Positions 1 to 6,555 of a stretch of DNA of 64,000 nt are shown here, piece after piece. The notes under the pieces are model-generated. The model ran no database searches, was not told where the DNA came from, and saw only the letters and a program-made list of their open reading frames with translations. The translations under genes were made by a program, and so were the position numbers. The stretch is from Pseudofrancisella aestuarii (GTDB taxonomy: Bacteria; Pseudomonadota; Gammaproteobacteria; Francisellales; Francisellaceae), in the NCBI RefSeq assembly GCF_003574475.2, contig NZ_QLIS02000001.1, positions 124,001 through 188,000 of the forward strand. Direction: 5' to 3'. How positions within the stretch are numbered: position 1 is the stretch's first letter; every line of letters starts with the position of its first letter.

Positions 1-212
1 GCGCAAATGTAACCATCCATATTATCTTTATTACCTTCGCCATAAATAATAGGGACTAACTCAAAATTATTATAAATCCGAGTTTTTTCATAGTTTGCTT
101 CTAACTCTTCATTATTTGTAAAAACTATTACACGATCAAAATTTTCTGAAGAAACTAATTCAAAATTATTATAGTTTTCAGAATCAATAATGGCTAATCT
201 TAGATATTCCAT
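1..212 (-). CDS. Hypothetical protein, N-terminal part only
   Basis: An open frame runs leftwards from an ATG at 212 and leaves the window without a stop after 70 codons. The peptide begins MEYLRLAIIDSENYNNFELV and continues with alternating hydrophobic and acidic stretches (RVIVFTNNEELEANYE). I do not recognise a family. The opening 'LAIIDSENY' loosely recalls NYN/PIN-type nucleases, whose first strand ends in an Asp, but this is a weak resemblance. It lies 69 bases downstream of argH on the same strand. Confidence 0.5.
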   Translation of the reverse strand, partial: MEYLRLAIIDSENYNNFELVSSENFDRVIVFTNNEELEANYEKTRIYNNFELVPIIYGEGNKDNMDGYIC

Positions 213-281
213 AATTAAGACCTTTAATAGATGTAGTATATTTATATTTTACAATAAAAGGCAGATTACTAATATAGAAGT

Positions 282-1475
282 CTATTTATTAAGTTTTTGT
301 TTGATAACTATATAAGCATCACGAAAAGATAGGCCTTGTTCAACTAATTTATAAACCTCTTCAGTAGCATATAAATCTGAAGTCATAGCTTGTTCTAGTT
401 TGTCGGTATGAATTTTCAGATTTTCTATAGTGGAGTTAAATAATAGGATTGTATTCTCTATTAATTCTATTGCTTCACAGAAAGGAGCTTTTGTTAATTG
501 ATAATCACGATTATAGCCACTAGGAACGCCATCAATTATAGAAGTAATTTGTTGTAAGTAACCTTGATATAGTTTTGCATTGCCCCTCATAATCTCAAAT
601 AGATCATAATTACGCTTTTGAGGCATTATAGATGATCCAGTTGTGTATGAGTTATCAAGGCTAAAGTAGTTAAATTCAGACATTGTGAAAAGCATCATAT
701 CATTAGCAAATCTTGAGTAAATACTCATAGGATTTGATAATGTTTGAAGAATTAGTTTTTCAAAATATCCTCTAGAAAAAGCACAATAAATAGGATTTTC
801 TTGTGTTCTATTAAAACCAAGTTGTTCAGTTGTATAATCTTTATCATGCTTAAAATTATCAATACCAAAACCTGATGCAGATCCTAGAGGGTTTTGGTTT
901 ATGACTTTATTGGTAGTTGATACTAATAGAAGAGTATCTTCTAAAGCATCTGCAAAAGAACCTAACCATACTGAAACCGTTGTTGGCATAGCTTTTTGCA
1001 TATGTGTATAACCAGGCATTGGAGTATTTACATATTTATTAGCTTTTGTCCGTAGGGTATAAATATTTTCCTGTATAGCTTTTTCCAATAGTTTAATTTT
1101 ATCTACCATAAAAAGACGAAGCATTACTAGAGACTGATCATTTCTACTTCTTCCAGTATGTATTTTTTTACCAACATCCCCATAGTGTGTGCAGAGATAT
1201 TGCTCAATTGCTGTATGACTATCTTCTTGATCTTGAGTTATTGAGAATTTATCTTCAGCTAAAAGTTCTTCTATCTCTTGAAGGCCTTTTTCTAATAGAG
1301 AAAGTTCATCCTTGGAAAGCACATTTATTTTATGCAACATTTTTGCATGAGCTAAGCTAGCTTGTAGATCATATTTTAATAGTTTCTGATCAAGTACATA
1401 GTCTTGACCTACAGTGTATTTTTCAACTATAGGTAAGAGTTTATCTGTTTCAGTTTGCCAAAGTTTTTTACTCAT
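282..1475 (-). CDS. argH: Argininosuccinate lyase
   Basis: Catalyses the last step of arginine synthesis, splitting argininosuccinate into arginine and fumarate in the cytosol. The fumarase/aspartase superfamily signature GSSIMPQKRN is at residues 280-289 and carries the catalytic serine loop; HTGRSRNDQ at 106-114 and PGYTHMQKAMP at 154-164 (with general-base His158) are also present. At 397 aa it is shorter than the usual ~460 aa enzyme. The N-terminus (MSKKLWQTET) lacks the common WGGRF motif and resembles, from memory, the shorter Bacteroidetes-type ArgH. It starts 5 bases after the argG stop, so the two form an operon. The function call is firm; the foreign origin is inference. Confidence 0.93.
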   Translation of the reverse strand: MSKKLWQTETDKLLPIVEKYTVGQDYVLDQKLLKYDLQASLAHAKMLHKINVLSKDELSLLEKGLQEIEELLAEDKFSITQDQEDSHTAIEQYLCTHYGDVGKKIHTGRSRNDQSLVMLRLFMVDKIKLLEKAIQENIYTLRTKANKYVNTPMPGYTHMQKAMPTTVSVWLGSFADALEDTLLLVSTTNKVINQNPLGSASGFGIDNFKHDKDYTTEQLGFNRTQENPIYCAFSRGYFEKLILQTLSNPMSIYSRFANDMMLFTMSEFNYFSLDNSYTTGSSIMPQKRNYDLFEIMRGNAKLYQGYLQQITSIIDGVPSGYNRDYQLTKAPFCEAIELIENTILLFNSTIENLKIHTDKLEQAMTSDLYATEEVYKLVEQGLSFRDAYIVIKQKLNK

Positions 1476-1480
1476 AATAT

Positions 1481-2737
1481 TTATTTCTTATTTTTCATTA
1501 TTGAATAAGCGGTACGTTGAGCTAAGCTATGAAGTTCTATAAATCCAGCAGAAGCATTATGGTTGAATAAATCTCCACCAGCTTCAAAAGTTGCTAGCTC
1601 AGGTTTAAGCATAGAAAAAGGTGATTCTACAGCGACTACTTCTATATTACCTTTATATAAAGATATAGTAACTTTCCCTGTAACCTTTTTATTTTGTTCT
1701 TCTATAAATGCAAGAATGTTATTCATAACAGGATTATACCATTCAGCAGCATAAGCAAGATAAGCCCATTTGCTATCCATAAATGATTTTAGTTCATTTT
1801 CCTGACGTGTAGAAACTAATTGCTCTAGTTTTTTATGAGCAGCTATTATAATACTTGCTCCTGGATTCTCATAAATTCCTCTAACTTTTAAACCAATTAA
1901 TCTATCTTCAATAAGGTTAAACACTCCAACTCCATGTTCACCACCAATCTTATTACATTGCATGATTAGCTCAGCTAAAGGCATTGACTGACGATCTAAC
2001 TTAGTTGGTATACCTTCAACAAAATCTAATGTAATAGTTTGAAGCTTATTTACAGCATTCTCAGGAGTTTTACACCATTGTAGAATAGCCTCTTTAGGAG
2101 CAATTAAATTTGAATGTTCTATTTCTCCACCTTCTGCAGTGTTTCCCCACATATTCTCATCATATGAGTAGGGTTTGTCTTTTTGTTGTTTAACAGGTAT
2201 GCCATGTTTTTCAGCGTATTCTAATTCTTGCTCTCTACCCATTCCCCATTCTCTAACAGGAGCGATTGTTTTTATATTTTCATCTAAAGTAGTAAGATAA
2301 CTTTCAAAACGAACTTGATCATTACCTTTACCAGTACAGCCATGGGCAACAACTTGGCAATCATATTTTTTAGCTACTTCAACAGCTATTTCTGAAATAA
2401 TAACTCTGCCAAGAGGAGTTGAAAGGGCATAGCCTCCCTGATAATCAGCATTTGCTTTAATAGCTTTACTTATAACCTCATCTGCAAAGCGAGTTTTTGC
2501 ATCATATACAACAGCATCTATAGCTCCTAAATTTATAGCTTTTTGTTTTATTTGTTCTAAATTGTCAGCTACTTGTCCAATATCTATAGTTAAGGCAACC
2601 ACTTCTACTTCATATTCTTCTTGTATCCATTTTAACATTACAGAAGTATCTAGACCTCCAGAATATAGTAGAAGGCAGCGTTTAAAATCTCCTTTCTTTG
2701 CCTCATGACTAGCAACTTTTTGATATTGTTTTGACAT
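1481..2737 (-). CDS. argG: Argininosuccinate synthase
   Basis: Joins citrulline and aspartate using ATP, the penultimate step of arginine synthesis. The N-type ATP pyrophosphatase P-loop SGGLDTS is at residues 26-32, and the family blocks GCTGKGNDQVRFE (about 133-145) and the DENMWG loop near 194-199 are intact. Length (418 aa) suits the family. It is the first gene of an argG-argH operon on the minus strand. The leader from 2738 contains a perfect ARG-box-like palindrome (2760-2773), which predicts ArgR repression by arginine. A GGGGAGAG Shine-Dalgarno lies about 6-8 bases before the ATG at 2737. Confidence 0.96.
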   Translation of the reverse strand: MSKQYQKVASHEAKKGDFKRCLLLYSGGLDTSVMLKWIQEEYEVEVVALTIDIGQVADNLEQIKQKAINLGAIDAVVYDAKTRFADEVISKAIKANADYQGGYALSTPLGRVIISEIAVEVAKKYDCQVVAHGCTGKGNDQVRFESYLTTLDENIKTIAPVREWGMGREQELEYAEKHGIPVKQQKDKPYSYDENMWGNTAEGGEIEHSNLIAPKEAILQWCKTPENAVNKLQTITLDFVEGIPTKLDRQSMPLAELIMQCNKIGGEHGVGVFNLIEDRLIGLKVRGIYENPGASIIIAAHKKLEQLVSTRQENELKSFMDSKWAYLAYAAEWYNPVMNNILAFIEEQNKKVTGKVTISLYKGNIEVVAVESPFSMLKPELATFEAGGDLFNHNASAGFIELHSLAQRTAYSIMKNKK

Positions 2738-2759
2738 ATAAAACTCTCCCCATGTAAAT

Positions 2760-2773
2760 TGAATTTTTATTCA
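2760..2773 (-). promoter_or_regulatory. ARG-box-like operator of argG
   Basis: TGAATTTTTATTCA is a 14-base match to the enterobacterial ARG box TGAATwwwwATTCA, with both half-sites perfect. It sits 22 bases upstream of the argG start on the minus strand, just downstream of a TAGAAT -10 candidate (preceded by TTGTAC at 16-base spacing), the expected place for repression by ArgR. The match is seen directly; ArgR binding is inferred from E. coli knowledge. Confidence 0.7.
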
Positions 2774-2918
2774 TTCTATCAAAAAAAAATGCAAGTACAA
2801 ATATTTAGTTACAGCTAATATATAATTATTATTCTCTGATGTTATTATGCTATTAAAAGGTTTTAATATTATGTTATTTAAAATATACTCATAGAATAAT
2901 TATTCACAAAAGTGAAAA

Positions 2919-4019
2919 ATGAAGCTATTTATAGGTATTTTTCTGATTATTGGTTCTACTATAGGTGGTGGCATTGTAGGGTTGCCTATAGCTGCTGTTA
3001 ATTTAGGTTTTTTAGGAAGTTTATTTGCTATATTTTTAGTGTGGTTAATAATGACTATTACTGGATTATGTATATTAAAAATCTCATATAATTTGCCAGT
3101 TGAGCATAATACATATTTTACACTATCTACTAAATACTTAGGTTTTAAGGGAGCTAAGTTTAGTGTTTTTGGGAGCTACTTGTTAATTCTATATTTAACT
3201 TTAGCTGCTTATATATCTGGAGTTAGTTCAGCCATAAGCTTATATCTTTTAGAAAGTAGTAATTTAAGCTATTTATTATCAGGAGTAATTCTGATTTTCA
3301 TATTAGGCGGAATTACAGCATATAATTCTAGACTAATAATTAAAAGTAATGTCCTATTTGTAACAGCTAAGCTTTCTCTTATTGTTGTGGCTATATTTTT
3401 AATTTTTTATACTACTAATACAGTTGCTATAAGTATTAATAGTTATCCTATTCGTTCAGTTGGAGCATTATCATTTTTGTTTGTTTTATTTAATGCATTT
3501 GGCTATCACTTTATAATCCCTAGTTTGGTAAAGTTTTATGATCGATATTTATCATTAAAAACTTTAGCATTTCTACTTATCTTTAGTACTTCATTAATAG
3601 CTTTTATATATATGGCTTGGGTTTTAGCTATATTCTTTACTATACCTGTAGATGGAAGTTATGGGATGTTAAGTATCTATGATAGTGAAAATCAGCTTGT
3701 AGCTTTTAACAATAGCATTAGTTTTTTCACTAAGTCTAATGCTATTAGTAATATACTTAGTGCTTTTCAACTTATATCAATGGTGGGTTCTTTTTGCTGT
3801 ATTTCTATAGGTGTAATGGATGCTTTGAGAGATGCTTTTGGCCAGAATGCTTATATTAAAGTTCTTGTTTGTACTTATTTACCACCACTTATTTTAATGT
3901 GTCTATCACAAAATATGTTTTTAATTGCGATGTCACTAGCTGGGATACTAACATTCTATGTTGAAGTATTTGTACCTATTGCAGGAGTAAGAAATTTTTA
4001 TAAAAGTCTAAAGGTATAA
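2919..4019 (+). CDS. Aromatic amino acid permease, HAAAP family (Mtr/TyrP type)
   Basis: Inner-membrane proton symporter of the hydroxy/aromatic amino acid permease family. The first helix carries the hallmark GSTIGGGIVGLP (residues 12-23). About ten to eleven hydrophobic segments follow, e.g. near 40-60, 80-105, 118-135 and 145-165, with 'VLFNAFGYHFIIPSL' near 190-204 matching the family's central block. At 366 aa it is slightly shorter than E. coli TyrP/Mtr (~400). The substrate (tryptophan, tyrosine or another amino acid) cannot be read off. It diverges from argG across a 181-base gap, and the ARG box lies much closer to argG. Confidence 0.82.
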   Translation: MKLFIGIFLIIGSTIGGGIVGLPIAAVNLGFLGSLFAIFLVWLIMTITGLCILKISYNLPVEHNTYFTLSTKYLGFKGAKFSVFGSYLLILYLTLAAYISGVSSAISLYLLESSNLSYLLSGVILIFILGGITAYNSRLIIKSNVLFVTAKLSLIVVAIFLIFYTTNTVAISINSYPIRSVGALSFLFVLFNAFGYHFIIPSLVKFYDRYLSLKTLAFLLIFSTSLIAFIYMAWVLAIFFTIPVDGSYGMLSIYDSENQLVAFNNSISFFTKSNAISNILSAFQLISMVGSFCCISIGVMDALRDAFGQNAYIKVLVCTYLPPLILMCLSQNMFLIAMSLAGILTFYVEVFVPIAGVRNFYKSLKV

Positions 4020-4079
4020 GCTTATAAAAACTTTATAAAAAAGTTAGAATGCTACTATATTAGTAAAGTATTAAGTTAT

Positions 4080-5495
4080 ATGAGCTATCCAGTTTTAGAA
4101 TATTCTTATATAGAACTTCCAGAGGAGTTTTATTCTAGTCAGACTTTAGAAAATTTTCTTGATGCAAAAGTAATTATATTTAATCATAAATTAGCAAATG
4201 AATTAGGATTAGATGTAAGTAGTTTAAATGAAAAAGAATTGTTAGGTTTTCTACTTGGAAAATCTAGTAAAAATCCAATAGCACAAGCTTATGCGGGACA
4301 TCAGTTTGGAAACTTCACAATGCTTGGTGATGGAAGAGCAGCATTAATTGGAGAGTATAGAACAAAGTCTAATAAATTATTCGATATACATTTAAAAGGC
4401 TCAGGGAAGACTAGATACTCTAGAGGCGGTGATGGCAAGGCTGTTTTAGGTCCTATGTTGAGGGAGTATATAATTAGTGAAGCTATGAGTGGTTTTGATA
4501 TACCAACAAGCAGGTCTCTAGCAATAATCTCTACAGGGGAACCAATTTATAGAGATGGGCTAAAGAAGGGAGCAATAGTTGTTCGTGTAGCAAGTAGCCA
4601 TATCCGGGTTGGAACTTTCCAATATGCTGCAACTTTGGGAGATAAAGAGTTAGAGTCTCTGTTAGATTTTACTTTGAGAAGATACCAAATTGATCCAAAA
4701 GATAATAAAGCAAAAGCATTACTTGAATATACTGTAGAGAAACAAGCTAAACTAATAACTGAATGGGAAAGAGTAGGTTTGATTCATGGAGTAATGAATA
4801 CTGATAATATGACTATCTCGGGAGAAACTATAGATTTTGGGCCGTGTGCTTTTATGGATGAATATCATCCAGACACCGTCTTTAGCTCAATAGATAGAAG
4901 AGGGCGATATGCTTTTGCAAATCAAGCACCAATAGCACAGTGGAACTTAGCACGATTTGCAGAAAGTCTTTTACCTTTACTTGCAGATAGAACTGAAGAA
5001 GCTATAGACATTGCTCAAGAAATTATAGAAAAATTTGCTGACCTATATAAAAATAGTTGGCTTAAAATGATGTCAGCAAAATTAGGGCTAGTAAATTTTC
5101 AATCTCAAGATCAAGAATTTATAACTAAGCTACTAGAATTAATGGCTAAATATAGATTAGATTATACAAATACTTTTTATGATTTAGGCAATGATTCTTT
5201 AGATGTATCTAATAAGCTAGATTTGGAGCAGTGGCTTAATAGTTGGCAAGAAAGAATAAAAGAGACTAGAGAAGAATCTTTAAAATTGATGAAAAAGACT
5301 AACCCTATATTTATTCCAAGAAATCATAAAGTTGAACAAGCTTTAAGAGCAGCAGAAAATAAGAATGATTTATTACTATTTAATAAATTATTAAAGGTAT
5401 TACAAAAGCCTTATGACTTTAATCAGGATTATAATGAATATATGCTTCCACCTAGCTTAGATGAGAAGGTAGAACAGACATTTTGTGGAACATGA
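4080..5495 (+). CDS. selO: Protein adenylyltransferase SelO (YdiU family)
   Basis: Pseudokinase-fold enzyme that transfers AMP from ATP to protein Ser/Thr/Tyr residues and is linked to redox stress. Family blocks are intact: AYAGHQFGNFTMLGDGRA (about 69-86), HLKGSGKTRYSRGGDGKAVLGP (100-121, nucleotide-binding), HGVMNTDNM (the D and N that bind metal) and the IDFGP segment. The protein ends EQTFCGT; a C-terminal Cys is typical of SelO, where it can form a disulfide with an activation-loop Cys. The loop here reads TVFSSID, without the Cys of the E. coli enzyme; the nearest Cys is in GPCAFMD. At 471 aa it is near the usual ~480. ATG at 4080; it stands alone between convergent or tandem neighbours. 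Confidence 0.9.
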   Translation: MSYPVLEYSYIELPEEFYSSQTLENFLDAKVIIFNHKLANELGLDVSSLNEKELLGFLLGKSSKNPIAQAYAGHQFGNFTMLGDGRAALIGEYRTKSNKLFDIHLKGSGKTRYSRGGDGKAVLGPMLREYIISEAMSGFDIPTSRSLAIISTGEPIYRDGLKKGAIVVRVASSHIRVGTFQYAATLGDKELESLLDFTLRRYQIDPKDNKAKALLEYTVEKQAKLITEWERVGLIHGVMNTDNMTISGETIDFGPCAFMDEYHPDTVFSSIDRRGRYAFANQAPIAQWNLARFAESLLPLLADRTEEAIDIAQEIIEKFADLYKNSWLKMMSAKLGLVNFQSQDQEFITKLLELMAKYRLDYTNTFYDLGNDSLDVSNKLDLEQWLNSWQERIKETREESLKLMKKTNPIFIPRNHKVEQALRAAENKNDLLLFNKLLKVLQKPYDFNQDYNEYMLPPSLDEKVEQTFCGT

Positions 5496-5499
5496 AACC

Positions 5500-6090
5500 T
5501 TAAAGTTTGATAGATTTTGCTTTCTCTTTAGCTTGGTTAAGAAGAACTTCTTCAGCTATATCTTTTTTTGCTACTCCTTCTATACGGATAATCTCAATAT
5601 CAGTAATACCAATAAAGTTTAGTATAGTTTGTAGGTAGCCTTCTTGATAATCTAAAGATTTAGCAGGCTCTTCTCTATATACTCCTCCTTTACTAAGAAT
5701 AAGTATAGCTTTTTTGCCTTTAACTAAACCTTCAGGGCCATTTTCTGTATAACGAAATGTTTTTCGAGCGATAAGTATATGATCAATCCAAGCTTTTAGC
5801 ATAGAAGGAATACTAAAGTTGTACATAGGAGATTCTATAACTATTACATCAGCAGAAAAAAGTTCATCTATTAACTTATTTGAAAGGGCTAGCCCTGCTT
5901 CATCATTAGTAAATAAAGCATTAAGAAAATTTGGATTTAAATGATTAATAGTATCTTTTACAAGATCTCTTTCTATAATTTGTGTTTCAGGAGCTATATT
6001 TTTAAAATGATTTATCAAAGTATTTCCAACATTTCTTGAAAAAGACTTTTGAAGATTACTGCTTGTTCTTATATGTAAAACTTTTTTCAT
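5500..6090 (-). CDS. azoR: FMN-dependent NADH-azoreductase
   Basis: Cytosolic flavodoxin-fold quinone/azo reductase that performs two-electron reductions with NADH. Visible motifs are the FMN phosphate-binding start (VLHIRTSSNLQKSFSR, residues 4-19), SPMYNFSIPSMLKAWID (90-106), which lines the flavin, and LILSKGG near 131-137. Length 196 aa is normal. AAGGA lies 10 bases before the ATG. It is divergent from a broken HxlR/DUF24 regulator with a 12-base palindrome (6117-6128) in the shared 79-base gap. In Bacillus subtilis the DUF24 protein YodB represses azoR1, so this pair probably was a quinone-sensing unit. Confidence 0.92.
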   Translation of the reverse strand: MKKVLHIRTSSNLQKSFSRNVGNTLINHFKNIAPETQIIERDLVKDTINHLNPNFLNALFTNDEAGLALSNKLIDELFSADVIVIESPMYNFSIPSMLKAWIDHILIARKTFRYTENGPEGLVKGKKAILILSKGGVYREEPAKSLDYQEGYLQTILNFIGITDIEIIRIEGVAKKDIAEEVLLNQAKEKAKSIKL

Positions 6091-6116
6091 TATTCTTATC
6101 CTTTTTTTTTCTTAAA

Positions 6117-6128
6117 AGTCTATAGACT
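6117..6128. promoter_or_regulatory. Palindrome, candidate HxlR-family operator
   Basis: AGTCTATAGACT is a perfect 12-base inverted repeat in the gap between azoR and its divergent regulator. Dimeric HxlR/DUF24 regulators bind AT-rich inverted repeats placed like this. A TATAGT -10-like hexamer for azoR overlaps it on the minus strand. The repeat is seen directly; the protein partner is inferred. Confidence 0.5.
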
Positions 6129-6169
6129 ATATTCTGATAATTGAAAGAAAAAAGCAAGAAGGTACAGAA

Positions 6170-6552
6170 ATGTCAGATACTTACAAAAGTGTTACTAATA
6201 AACTTTCTGAGGAAAGTTGTAGGTCGTATAGAGAGGTTTTAAGTTTAGTAGGGGATAAGTGAAGTATTGTATTGATAAATCACTATTAGAAAATGAAACT
6301 AAACGATTTAGTGAATTACAATATGATATTAGTAAAATTTCACAAAGAATACTATCATTAAGTCTTCGAAATCTAGAGCGTAATGGTTTAGTTTCTCGTA
6401 GAGTGGAATCAACTATTCCTCCAAGTGTATATTATTCGCTTACACCTTTTGGAGAAACATTATTAGTACATATTAAAGGAATAATTGATTGGACAAGAAG
6501 GAATTATAAAGAAATCAAAAAGTCTCAAGAACTTTTTGATCAGAAGAAATAA
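6170..6552 (+). pseudogene. HxlR/DUF24-family regulator, frameshifted
   Basis: Redox-sensing winged-helix repressor family, here interrupted. Frame 1 from ATG 6170 (AGAAGG Shine-Dalgarno at 6157-6162) reads MSDTYKSV... CRSYREVLSLVGDK and hits TGA at 6260. The rest, from 6259 in the -1 frame, reads KYCIDKSLLENETKRFSELQ and continues through SQRILSLSLRNLERNGLVSR to YYSLTPFGE, the typical HxlR recognition helix and wing. Adding one G at the break (AAGTGAAG to AAGTGGAAG) restores GDKWKYCI with the family's conserved Trp and a ~128 aa protein. Cys17 matches the conserved N-terminal sensor Cys of DUF24 proteins. A GTG at 6259 could start a truncated product lacking the sensor. Either a real one-base deletion or a base-calling error. 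Confidence 0.82.
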
Positions 6553-6555
6553 GTA

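Noticed and set aside
4020-4079. Terminator after the amino acid permease
   Set aside because: The AAGCTTATAAAAACTTTATAAAAAAG stretch forms only a short A/T stem with an A-rich, not T-rich, tail.
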